Source: RGIG6904 sp024680835
GTDB lineage: Bacteria > Bacillota > Clostridia > Lachnospirales > Lachnospiraceae
Assembly: GCA_024680835.1 (NCBI GenBank)
Contig: JAILBP010000150.1
Coordinates: forward strand, 1 to 24,037
Direction: 5' to 3'
Length of the DNA stretch: 24,037 nucleotides
Shown here: piece by piece, positions 8,501-16,600 of the stretch
Layout: every line of letters starts with the position of its first letter
Position numbering within the stretch: the first letter of the stretch is position 1
Position numbers and translations under genes: made by a program
Notes under the pieces: model-generated
Told to the model about the DNA's origin: nothing
What the model saw: the letters and a program-made list of their open reading frames with translations, nothing else
Database searches by the model: none

Positions 8501-9550
8501 GGAGAAATCAACCATCATGGATGATATGATCTTAACTTCTCTGTTCTCTGTCTGAACGAAAACATACTCCACGGCTGCATCCTGGATCTTGTCGGCAAGA
8601 TCCCTGTCCACTGTGGTGCCTGCTGCAGCGATAACCTCACCGGTTGAAGGATCGGTAACATCCTGCGACAGAGTATGTCCGTAAAGACGATGACGGAACG
8701 AAAGCTTTTTGTTAAACTTGTAACGACCGACCTTTGCAAGATCATAACGTCTTGCATCAAAGAGCATCGCATTCACAAGGCTCTGGGCATTATCTACCGA
8801 CAGCGGCTCACCCGGACGTATCTTTTTATAGAGCTCCAGAAGACCTGATTCGTAGTCTGTAGCAGCGTCTTTTTCAAAGGAAGCCAAAAGTTTCGGTTCC
8901 TCGCCGAAATACTCTAAGATCTGGGGATTAGTCCCGAGACCGAGGGCTCTTAAGAAAGTTGTGATGGGGAGTTTCCTGTTTCTGTCCACTCTCACGTAAA
9001 AAACATTATTGGAATCCGTCTCATACTCCAGCCATGCACCACGGTTTGGAATAACCTGGCATGAAAAGAGTTCTTTTCCGTATTTATCCCTGGTGATACT
9101 GTAATAAATTCCCGGCGAACGAACCAACTGGCTTACGATAACACGCTCCGCGCCGTTGATGACAAAGGTACCTGTCTCTGTCATAAGCGGAAGATCACCC
9201 ATGAAGATCTCATTGTTGACAACCTCTCCGGACTCTTTGTTGAGGAGGCTGACAACAACCTTAAAGGGTGCAGCGTAAGTGGCATCACGCTCCTTGCACT
9301 CGTTGATCGTGTATTTCTTCTCGTCTTCACAGAGTTTGAAATCCACGAAATTAAGGCTCAAGTGCCCCGCATAGTCCTCGATAGGCGAGATATCCCTGAA
9401 AACCTCTCTCAGTCCATCATTCAGAAACCATTGATAGGAATCTTTCTGAACCTCGATAAGATTGGGCATCTCCAGGACTTCCTTCTGACGCGAGTAGCTC
9501 ATACGAAGGTTTTTCCCGGCTTTGACCGGACGAATTCTGTTTTTCTCCAT
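5594..9550 (-). CDS. rpoB: DNA-directed RNA polymerase subunit beta
   Basis: A 1318-aa beta subunit of RNA polymerase. The start is placed at the ATG at 9550 ([14 protein letters not shown]) because a GAGGTG site lies 7 nt upstream; the reading frame remains open to 9646, but that extension has no SD and lacks family similarity. The rifampicin-pocket cluster reads [17 protein letters not shown] followed by a [14 protein letters not shown] segment, with the usual Q, D, H and S positions that mutate to resistance intact, so the enzyme is predicted to be rifampicin sensitive. The C-terminal hallmark [24 protein letters not shown] region is present. The final ~70 residues form an acidic tail rich in D/E, like that of the neighbouring beta'. 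It has its own promoter (9696-9725), unlike the usual read-through from rplJL. Confidence 0.98.
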   Translation of the reverse strand: [1318 protein letters not shown]

Positions 9551-9576
9551 CGACTTACACCTCGTTTGAATTGTAT

Positions 9577-9660
9577 GGCAGTTCTCGGATCCACAGCAAA
9601 ACAAATCTACGGATCCCTCTGTAGACCTGATCTCTGACGGTTCCATGGGAAACAGCTGCC
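9577..9660 (-). promoter_or_regulatory. Possible structured 5' leader of rpoB
   Basis: In the roughly 140-nt rpoB leader GGCAG (complement of 9656-9660) can pair with CTGCC (complement of 9577-9581), closing a domain of about 84 nt. Inside it two GGATCC boxes (9587-9592 and 9611-9616) can pair as a further 6-bp stem around 18 nt. No known leader or riboswitch class is recognised. The fold is inferred by eye and may be fortuitous. Confidence 0.3.
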
Positions 9661-9674
9661 ACGGTTATATGAAA

Positions 9675-9690
9675 TTGCACAAAAGTGCAA
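9675..9690 (-). repeat. 16-bp palindrome at the rpoB transcription start
   Basis: TTGCAC-AAAA-GTGCAA, with perfect 6-bp arms, begins 6 bp downstream of the predicted rpoB -10 box, so it overlaps the likely +1. It could be an operator half-site pair or a 5'-end hairpin in the transcript that protects the mRNA. Confidence 0.55.
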
Positions 9691-9695
9691 GCTAT

Positions 9696-9725
9696 AGGAT
9701 AACACAAGCCCACACTTTTAGTCAA
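9696..9725 (-). promoter_or_regulatory. Promoter of rpoBC
   Basis: Minus strand TTGACT (complement of 9720-9725), an 18-bp spacer, and TATCCT (complement of 9696-9701) preceded by TGT, giving an extended -10. The DNA upstream of the -35 contains A- and T-tracts, like an UP element. The predicted start is near 9689, giving a leader of about 140 nt. It lies between the stop of the transferase gene at 9775 and rpoB. Confidence 0.8.
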
Positions 9726-9774
9726 TCATTTTTTTGAAAAATCGCAAATTCTTTTTTATCCGTCACCGGTAGCT

Positions 9775-11007
9775 TTAATTCATATATTCCATTATCCTGT
9801 CGGTGGCATGACCATCGCACCCCGACATGAACTTCTGCCTGAAGTCCGCAACCCGTTTCCGGTCACCTGCCTCAAAACTTCCCGGCAGATCCTTTATGTA
9901 TTCCGCAACTTCCGATGTCTTTGTATACACAGGTCCCGGCGTCATCTCCCCGTAATCATAATAGAAGCCTCTCCAGTCGGAATAATCTTCTATATCATAT
10001 GCAAAGAAGATCATGGGGCGCTCCATCAAAGAATACTCAAATACCAGAGACGAATAATCCGAAATACATACATCAGCTGCGACCAAAAGCTCGTCAATGG
10101 CCAGCTCATCCGAGACATCCCTGGCAAAGTCTTCGCAGCCCGCCGGGATCTCCGGCCTTTCTTTTATAAAAGGATGATGTTTGATCAACAAAAAATACTC
10201 ATCCCCCAGCTTATCTTTAAGATATCCGATATCGAGCCTGTCAGGCGCCTGGGCAGTGGCAACCCGCCCTCTGAAAGTCGGCGCATAGAGGATGATCCTG
10301 CGTTCTCCTGCTTCCGGTATCACCCTTCTCACATTCTCACGGGATTCATTAAGAAACCTCTCATCAAAGAAAACATCGGTACGGCTCACGCCTATACCCT
10401 TTACGATCCCTGCATCATGTGGTATGTCCATGGACTGCTCGTAAGCCCACTCCACCTCCGGAGCGCTTACCGTTACAAGCGAGTACCCCTTATGATAAGG
10501 ATACTTTCTGATCTCTTCCGAAGATTCTCCGAATTTAAGCTCACCGGTGGCGAGGCCGAACTTTTTGAAAGCTCCGCAGCCGTGCCAGAGCTGGATGAGT
10601 TTCGTCCCGGGCCTCAGATCTATATGCCCCAGTGCATTGGTGGAATCATTCAGAAAAACAGTCTTTGCGGTGGCAATATCCTTTAACATGGCAAGCACCC
10701 GCCTGACATACTCTCTCTTGCCCGTAAACGAAGTCCTGAGATACTGCTCGGATATGTTATATTTCCCCTCCGCCTTCAACCTGTCGTAGATATATCTGAA
10801 GCTTCCGCTCACTGCCGGCTCCCTGACTTCGATAAAAACAACCTTTCTCTCGTCGAGACGCCTGCGGGCATTTTTTTTATATACAGCGGGAAACAGCACC
10901 CTGATGGTGAGAAATTTGTAGCAATCCCGCATTATCTTCTTCACAATATCATGGGTTCCTTTTTTGAAACCCTTGTTTTTATAAATTTTTATGAGTTTTT
11001 TTAGCAT
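9775..11007 (-). CDS. CDP-glycerol/CDP-ribitol-type polyol-phosphate transferase (TagB/TagF family), single domain
   Basis: A 410-aa member of the CDP-glycerol:poly(glycerophosphate) glycerophosphotransferase family, which transfers polyol phosphate from a CDP donor to a teichoic acid linkage unit or chain at the inner membrane face. The family motifs are intact: WHGCGAFKKFG at 141-151 (with the catalytic-type His142), YAPTFRGR at 241-248, HHPF at 277-280 and the nucleotide-binding ISDYSSLVFEY at 315-325. The C-terminal FMSGCDGHATDRI signature (393-405) recurs in the paralog at 19131-21605. The N-terminus is basic and the protein has no signal peptide. It sits between rplL and rpoB, an uncommon place. 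The ATG at 11007 has no convincing SD and lies 13 nt after the T-tract of the rplL terminator, with no promoter seen. The exact donor (glycerol or ribitol) cannot be read from sequence. Confidence 0.88.
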   Translation of the reverse strand: MLKKLIKIYKNKGFKKGTHDIVKKIMRDCYKFLTIRVLFPAVYKKNARRRLDERKVVFIEVREPAVSGSFRYIYDRLKAEGKYNISEQYLRTSFTGKREYVRRVLAMLKDIATAKTVFLNDSTNALGHIDLRPGTKLIQLWHGCGAFKKFGLATGELKFGESSEEIRKYPYHKGYSLVTVSAPEVEWAYEQSMDIPHDAGIVKGIGVSRTDVFFDERFLNESRENVRRVIPEAGERRIILYAPTFRGRVATAQAPDRLDIGYLKDKLGDEYFLLIKHHPFIKERPEIPAGCEDFARDVSDELAIDELLVAADVCISDYSSLVFEYSLMERPMIFFAYDIEDYSDWRGFYYDYGEMTPGPVYTKTSEVAEYIKDLPGSFEAGDRKRVADFRQKFMSGCDGHATDRIMEYMN

Positions 11008-11020
11008 ATGCGATCAAAAG

Positions 11021-11060
11021 AAAAAACGACAAAAGGGACACGCATTCCCGCGTATCCCTT
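11021..11060 (-). terminator. Intrinsic terminator after rplL
   Basis: On the minus strand AAGGGA-T-ACGC / GCGT-G-TCCCTT forms a stem of about 11 bp with one T-G pair, followed by TTGTCGTTTTTTC. It lies 17 bp past the rplL stop and 13 nt before the start codon of the downstream transferase gene, so that gene probably depends on read-through. Confidence 0.82.
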
Positions 11061-11077
11061 CAATAAACAAAGATAAA

Positions 11078-11434
11078 TTACTTGATTGTAGCCTTTGCGC
11101 CTGCCTCTTCGAGCTGCTTCTTGATAGCCTCAGCCTCAGCCTTAGAAACGCCCTCTTTAACAACCTTCGGTGCAGATGTAACAAGGTCTTTTGCTTCCTT
11201 AAGACCAAGACCTGTGATCTCACGAACTGCCTTGATAACCGGAACGCCTGAACCCTCAGTAAGTTCTACATCGAACTCTGTCTTCTCCTCAGCTGCCTCT
11301 GCCGGGCCTGCTGCTGCTACTACAACGCCTGCTGCTGCAGATACGCCAAACTCTTCCTCACATGCCTTAACAAGGTCATTGAGCTCTAAAACGGTGAGGC
11401 CCTTTATAGCCTCGATGATCTCTGCTGTTGTCAT
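11078..11434 (-). CDS. rplL: 50S ribosomal protein L7/L12
   Basis: The 118-aa stalk protein of the large subunit, which recruits translational GTPases. The N-terminal dimerisation helix (MTTAEIIEAIKGLTVLELND), the Ala/Gly-rich hinge (about residues 36-50) and the C-terminal domain (PVIKAVREITGLGLKEAKDL region) are all present. The start is the ATG at 11434, not the in-frame TTG at 11449, because that TTG lies in the GGAGG ribosome-binding site at 11443-11447. It follows rplJ by 51 bp under common control of the L10 leader and is followed by a terminator. Confidence 0.97.
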   Translation of the reverse strand: MTTAEIIEAIKGLTVLELNDLVKACEEEFGVSAAAGVVVAAAGPAEAAEEKTEFDVELTEGSGVPVIKAVREITGLGLKEAKDLVTSAPKVVKEGVSKAEAEAIKKQLEEAGAKATIK

Positions 11435-11485
11435 CTTAAATTCCTCCAAATAAAATTAAATTGTCAAATGTTCTCCCGCAGAAGA

Positions 11486-11986
11486 TTATGCCTCTGCCGG
11501 TGCTTCGTCCTTCTCTGCGATCTGTTTTACGACGCGAGCGAAGTTTGTGATCGGTGACTGCATGCTGCCAAGAAGTCTTGAGAGAAGTACTTCTCTTGAA
11601 GGTATCGCAGCGATAACCTTCATGCCCTCTGCATCATAGAAGTTTCCTTCTACAACGCCTGCCTTGAACTCAAGTGCAGGAGCTTTCTTTGCAAACTCAG
11701 CGATCACGCGTGCCGGAGCGGTAGCATCTGTCGCTGAAACAGCGATAGCATTCGGTCCGTCAAGTGATTCAGAGAGCGACTCAAACGGTGTATCTTTGAA
11801 TGCGCGCTTCATGTATGTGTTTTTGTAAACCTTGTACACGATGCCTTCCTCGCGGAGCTTTTTACGTAAAACAGTATCCTGCTCCACATTAAGACCACGG
11901 TAGTCTACGATGACTACTGACTGCGCATCTTTGATGCAGTCTGAGATCTCCTGAATGATAGGTGCTTTGATCTCTACCTTTGCCAC
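11486..11986 (-). CDS. rplJ: 50S ribosomal protein L10
   Basis: A 166-aa protein that forms the base of the ribosomal stalk and binds L7/L12 dimers through its C-terminal helix. The start is a GTG at 11986 (VAKVEIKAP, read as Met), preceded by AGGAGGA at 11994-12000. The frame stays open to 12049, but those 21 codons overlap the T-tract side of the leader terminator and are not family-like. Typical segments are the VIVDYRGLNVEQDTVLRKKL region and the NAIAVSATDATAPARVI region. It is translated from the transcript that starts at the promoter at 12171-12199 and is regulated by the upstream L10 leader. Confidence 0.97.
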   Translation of the reverse strand: MAKVEIKAPIIQEISDCIKDAQSVVIVDYRGLNVEQDTVLRKKLREEGIVYKVYKNTYMKRAFKDTPFESLSESLDGPNAIAVSATDATAPARVIAEFAKKAPALEFKAGVVEGNFYDAEGMKVIAAIPSREVLLSRLLGSMQSPITNFARVVKQIAEKDEAPAEA

Positions 11987-12047
11987 AAGTTTTTCCTCCT
12001 TTTTCAGTGTGTTGCTAAAATCCCCAGGAGTACCTGCATTTATGATC

Positions 12048-12079
12048 AAAAAAACTCTCCATGCAGCCGCAAGGAGAGT
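12048..12079 (-). terminator. Attenuator terminator in the rplJ leader
   Basis: On the minus strand ACTCTCC (complement of 12073-12079) pairs with GGAGAGT (complement of 12054-12060) around a 12-nt loop and is followed directly by TTTTTT. It sits between the L10-binding leader and the rplJ start. It is the expected transcription attenuator of Firmicutes L10 leaders. Confidence 0.85.
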
Positions 12080-12165
12080 GATAATGACTTAAATCAAAAG
12101 TACTAATCCCTCGGCAGGTTCATATAGGTTACGCTCAAATGAGCACCTGCTGTCTTCGGCAACCT
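12048..12165 (-). ncRNA. Ribosomal protein L10 leader (cis-regulatory RNA)
   Basis: The transcript leader shows the hallmarks of the L10 leader family. There is a conserved GCCGAAGACAGCAGGTGC stretch, an outer stem GCAGGT/ACCTGC (12145-12150 with 12114-12119), an inner hairpin GCTC-ATTT-GAGC (12133-12144), the AACCTGCCGAGG 3' side, and a terminator just before rplJ. By established knowledge, L10 or its complex with L12 binds this RNA and represses rplJL. Because rpoBC has its own promoter here, the leader probably controls only rplJL and perhaps the downstream transferase gene. The 5' end is an estimate from the promoter. Confidence 0.88.
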
Positions 12166-12170
12166 CACGA

Positions 12171-12199
12171 ATACTATCACGACATCGTCAACATGTCAA
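12171..12199 (-). promoter_or_regulatory. Promoter of rplJL
   Basis: Minus strand TTGACA (complement of 12194-12199), a 17-bp spacer, and TAGTAT (complement of 12171-12176), preceded by A/T tracts (12201-12223) that look like an UP element. The predicted start, near 12164, begins the L10 leader. Confidence 0.83.
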
Positions 12200-12262
12200 G
12201 GTATTTTTCAAAAAAATTTTCAATACAACCGTTGCAACGGGAATCGAAATATGGCAAAATGT

Positions 12263-12293
12263 TAACTGTTCAGAGCCCGGCTCTGAACAGTTA
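12263..12293. repeat. 31-bp perfect palindrome in the rplJ / sulfotransferase divergent region
   Basis: Perfect 15-bp arms (TAACTGTTCAGAGCC at 12263-12277 and its complement at 12279-12293) flank a single central C. It lies 51 bp before the plus-strand ATG at 12344 and 64 bp beyond the rplJ -35 box. No T-tract follows on either strand, so it does not look like a normal terminator. It may be an operator or a leader hairpin. A weak plus-strand promoter (TTGCAA 12232-12237, N17, CAAAAT 12255-12260) would place +1 inside it. Confidence 0.75.
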
Positions 12294-12343
12294 TGCGAAA
12301 TGTATATGTTGCAAACAATAATGATCAGTGAGGCTTACAAAAT

Positions 12344-13561
12344 ATGAAAAAACAACTTTTCGTTCATGCCGGAACGCCCAAGACCGGCACCAGCGCCATT
12401 CAGATATACTGCTCCACCAACAACGAGCGTATAAAGGCAAACGGTGCGGTCTATCCGAATTTGGGCTTTGAGTTTCCGGGTATAGGCATAAACCGCAATG
12501 CTCACTTTTTGGTACACTCCATAAAAGGTGAGGACGGAAAGCGTGACAAGGCAGCCGAGGAAGCTCTCGTAGCCGAAGGTCTCGAAAAGCTCATGGCATA
12601 TTTTGACGAATATGACAGGGTCATAATATCCGATGAAAACCTTTGGAACTCATCTTCTTTTAAGGAATCGCGCATAAAAACCCTGAAAGATGCCTGCGAT
12701 GAAAAAGATGTCGAGATCAGATTTATAGTATATCTGCGCAGGCAGGATACGTTAATCCAGTCTTACTGGGCCCAGCAGGTAAAAGAGAAATCCAAGCTCA
12801 CCTTCAGGGAATACATAGAGACCGGCAAATACAGTTTTTTTAAGCTGGATTACAACGAAAGACTCAATGCACTCGCATCTGTTGTCGGAAAAGATAACAT
12901 CATCGTAAGAGTATATGAAAAATCAGGCTATTACAAAGGCTCCATCACGGCGGATTTTCTGCACATCACCGGCATAGAGACCGATGAGACCTTCGTGGAA
13001 CCCGATCACATAATCAACCCCAGTCTCACCGGTCCAACCCTTGAGATCAAGCGCATCCTCAACAGCTACGAGGATTTCAGCCAGAAAAGCAACTACCTCC
13101 TGCCGCTGCTGAACGCATATCAGCGGGATCATTATGACAGCGTTGCATACAAGAGCGCCGAATATTTCACCAGAGAAATGCACGAAACCTTTATGGCGCA
13201 GTACGAGGAATCCAACAAAACCGTTGCCCGCGATTATCTTGGCAGAGAAGACGGTCTGCTCTTCACGGAAGAGATTGCCCTTCCGCCCGAGGAAAATGAC
13301 GCAGCCCATTACGAAATGGAAGATATGGTACGAATATGCGGCGAGCTCATCATCCACCAGCATGTAGCCTTCGCTTCCATGAAAGAAAAACTGGATGAAA
13401 AAACCGCGGAATTGGCAGAAACAAAAAAAGAACTCCGGGAGGCGCAGCGAAATCTTTCCTCTGCACAAAACAAGCTGGACTCAATGCTGGCATATTACAA
13501 TCAGGGATTTCTCAAACGCGGCACGGCAAAACTCAAAAAAGTCTTCTCAAAAAAATCATGA
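12344..13561 (+). CDS. Sulfotransferase-like protein with C-terminal coiled coil (second paralog)
   Basis: A 405-aa protein with the same architecture as the one at 278-1414. The P-loop HAGTPKTGTSAI (residues 8-19) is the 5'-phosphosulfate loop. Residues 126-142 (RFIVYLRRQDTLIQSYW) hold the 3'-phosphate site, with R132 and S140 eight apart, and a shared ESNKTVARDYLGREDGLLF block (289-307) lies near the C-terminal part. Residues about 345-383 form a long charged coiled coil, followed by a basic tail. No signal peptide is seen. A PAPS-dependent sulfotransferase is likely, with an unknown acceptor. The start has a GTGAGG site (12328-12333) at 10 nt spacing. It is transcribed against the tar/nucleotidase operon and shares its terminator. 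Both copies stand next to core ribosomal or RNA polymerase genes. Confidence 0.8.
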   Translation: MKKQLFVHAGTPKTGTSAIQIYCSTNNERIKANGAVYPNLGFEFPGIGINRNAHFLVHSIKGEDGKRDKAAEEALVAEGLEKLMAYFDEYDRVIISDENLWNSSSFKESRIKTLKDACDEKDVEIRFIVYLRRQDTLIQSYWAQQVKEKSKLTFREYIETGKYSFFKLDYNERLNALASVVGKDNIIVRVYEKSGYYKGSITADFLHITGIETDETFVEPDHIINPSLTGPTLEIKRILNSYEDFSQKSNYLLPLLNAYQRDHYDSVAYKSAEYFTREMHETFMAQYEESNKTVARDYLGREDGLLFTEEIALPPEENDAAHYEMEDMVRICGELIIHQHVAFASMKEKLDEKTAELAETKKELREAQRNLSSAQNKLDSMLAYYNQGFLKRGTAKLKKVFSKKS

Positions 13562-13568
13562 CCATACA

Positions 13569-13605
13569 TACAAAAGGCGGTGGACCCGGTCCACCGCCTT
13601 TTGTA
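13569..13605. terminator. Bidirectional terminator between the second sulfotransferase gene and the nucleotidase gene
   Basis: A perfect 18-bp inverted repeat (13569-13586 with 13588-13605) around one central C. The core is GGCGGTGGACC/GGTCCACCGCC, flanked by AAAA and TTTT. It sits in the 50-bp gap between two convergent stop codons and should work in both directions. Confidence 0.92.
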
Positions 13606-13611
13606 ATATCA

Positions 13612-16600
13612 TTAATCTTCTGTCTGGTTTTCTTCTTCCGTCTCCTCAGCCTTCTTTTTAGTCTTTTTTACGATCCGTTTTATGACTTTGCTGTTACCCG
13701 CCGAGTTCGACATGTATACTTTAACGGTCTTACCCGCCTTCGGCTTGTCGATCTTCACGGTGTATACATAACCGCCGCGGCCTTTTTTACACTTGGATGT
13801 CTTAAAGATCTTATTTCCGATCTTAACATTCACGGTCGCCTTGTCATAGCAGAATATCTTAACAGTCTTTGTCTCATCCGTGATCTTTTCCGTAATAAAC
13901 TTAGGCTTCTCAGGTCTCGATTCCCGGACAGTCGTTGTGGCAACATCCTCAACATACCCGTTTTTGTCTCTCAAAACAGCCACTATCTTAGTGCCTGCTT
14001 TCGGGAAATCATCAAGGCTTATGGAAAAACTGTTGTCTTCCACATCCACGATACTCCAGTCATCACCTACCATAACGGCAAGTTCCTGACCTTTCTCCAT
14101 ATCATACACGAAGCCTTCTACCTCAAGGGCCTCGTCATTTAACGCCACGATCTCTATTCCCGGATCATTTACCAGCATATCCTCATAAGAGTCCACAACC
14201 GTCGTATATGTGGCGCTGTTTCTGGCAATATCTCTCACCGTATCGCTGGCTTTGACGGAAATATTTTTTCCGGCTTCAAGTCCCGGAATATCAAACACGA
14301 GGTTAGTCGTATCCGACGAGTTTACCGTTTGGCTGTACTCCTGTCCCATATATTTCACGGTGACAGTATAATCCGTATCATCTATAGGCTCGTTCAGTCT
14401 GACATAGACCCTGTTATCAGCATCCAAAACATCGTGCACGATCCGGGGTCTGTTCGGCGCCACATCCACGGACTCGAACTTCTGGACTTTGTTATACCTG
14501 TATATCCAGTCAATGGCATATACCTTTACCGTCGTGCCCGAATTGAGACAGTCAGTCTCCAACTCGAAATAGCCGTCATCATATACGTTGTACTCAACCT
14601 CTTTAACTGTGGCATTCTTTTTGTACAAGTCACTGTTTCTGTAATAATATCCGCAGCCTTTGGGGACATACACCATCCCGTTGTTAGCGACGGCTATTAT
14701 CTTGGAATATTTATCATCACTGAAATATCCGCAGATAAACTCCTCGGTATTATCTATGTCATTGACAGTGGGATAATTGGCACTCTTACGTAAAACCTCA
14801 GACTCTGTCACTGCGCTCTTTAAGCCGTCCAAAGTCTCTATCCACGCCTCGATCTTCCTGCCTGCTCTCTGGTATCCGACGTCCAGACTGAAAGTACCCT
14901 CAGGCGTAGCCCTCACTCCGTAAGTATTATCTCCTATGGAAACATAGACAGCCGCATTTGGGTCGCATGTGCCTGTAATAACAGTCTTTTTATTTGTAAA
15001 ATTCTTGAGTACCGGCGCAGTCGCCTGTGTCCGTGAATAGTTATCAACCTTAAAATATTTGACGGTGGCATTTCCGAGTTTATCCACGGAGCGTGCGGTA
15101 TAATCCCCGTTTTCCGTGATGGTAAAGCTCTTTGATGCAGTGATATTGACAGCTCCGGCCCATACCTCATCATATGCGCCAAGAGTTCCCGGAGCATATT
15201 TGATCTCGGCAACGCCCGAAGGATCCGAGCTCTGCACCACAAGCCTTATATCATGATTGGTGATCTCCCGGTTCAGCTGACCCACTACCAACAGCGGTCC
15301 GGTCTTGTCGTCCCCTGCCTTAGATCCGAATCTGGCTTTGTAATACGCGTACTTTCCCTTGTCCCCCAGCATATCCACATACCAGTCGAAGTCTTCCACC
15401 ATCTCGTCGCTGGTCTCGGATGCTTTTACAAGATAACTGTCAGATTCCGGTACCGAAATCCTCCAGTTGTCATCCTGTTTTACGGAAAAAACGCCGTCTG
15501 CAGCCGTTCTCTTCAGATAGTCAACCAATAACAGTGTATTGTACTGACCGTTTCTGCCCAGCTTATGGCTCTCCTTGAGGGCTCCCGCGGGCTCATGATC
15601 ATCCAGCGCATCGCTCACCAGTATGAGTTTCTGTCCATCGTTTATCTTCACACCGTTGCATGTCAGGGAACTTATGCGATGCGCAGTGGGATCGATGATC
15701 CTGCCGTCGTCATCGTACCTTGCAGGCGACGTCAGATCGATGGTGTACTCTATGCCGTCAAACACCGCAAAATCGGACCAGTCATCGATCTTTTCCGACG
15801 ACAGTAAAGGAATAAGATTCTTTGCCTTTACATATTTAGCGACGTTCTCATCTTCCCAATCCTTATCGGGATCCGCCACGTTGTTATAGTAGCGCCCTAC
15901 TCTGTATTCCAGCTGTTCCCTCAGCTTTGCCCCCGTTATCCAGTAGATAACCGAACGCTTTCTGCCGTACCTCTGAACATTCAGCGCGTCCCTCAGCGTA
16001 AAATCCTCATCTATGTAGAGGAAATCGTCCTGGGATTCGACACCCACCAGGTTGTAGCCCGTGGACGCCACCACGATGCAGTCCTTGTAATCGGGACAGT
16101 AATTTTTTATGTATTCAAGTCCGTACTGTATCTTCGCCTCATTGGCAGCCTGCATGGCCGCATTGTCTTCGAATGTACCGAAATAACCGTTGATGGCTTC
16201 ATCAACGGAAACTACCGGCTCGCTTAGAAGCTCGTCCATCTGATCGTCATATTTTGCAATGATATCATATATTTTGCGGTTCATTTTGACAGATCTGTCC
16301 ACATATCTGATGGATGACTCCCCACTCATCACCACCGGTTTTTTCCCTTCAAAAGAAATCTCCAGATCGATGATGCCAATGCCTGCTGCAAGGTTTGCCA
16401 GCTGGGTCACGGGCACATCATTCATACAGCCGTTTGCCTCAACATTATCATAATTAAAATAATTCTGAACATCCCTGTCATCAGAAGGCCAGTTTTTGTG
16501 ATTGTGACCGCATACCACGGCATCAACGCCCTGCAGCTGGGTGATCTCGTACACACAGTTTGTGGTACTGTCTCCCGTCGTCTCCGGTCCTACGCCGCAG

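Noticed and set aside
9551..9646. N-terminal extension of rpoB by 32 codons
   Set aside because: No SD at the upstream start, the residues do not resemble the family, and a GAGGTG site marks the ATG at 9550. The region is leader RNA.
9808..10686. 292-codon plus-strand open frame
   Set aside because: Antisense to the transferase gene at 9775-11007, whose motifs are clear; composition matches a shadow of the real gene.
11987..12049. Upstream in-frame start for rplJ
   Set aside because: The added codons overlap the leader attenuator; an AGGAGGA site precedes the GTG at 11986, which gives the family N-terminus.
12263..12293. Palindrome as an ordinary intrinsic terminator
   Set aside because: No T-tract follows on either strand and no gene ends there; kept as an unexplained repeat.
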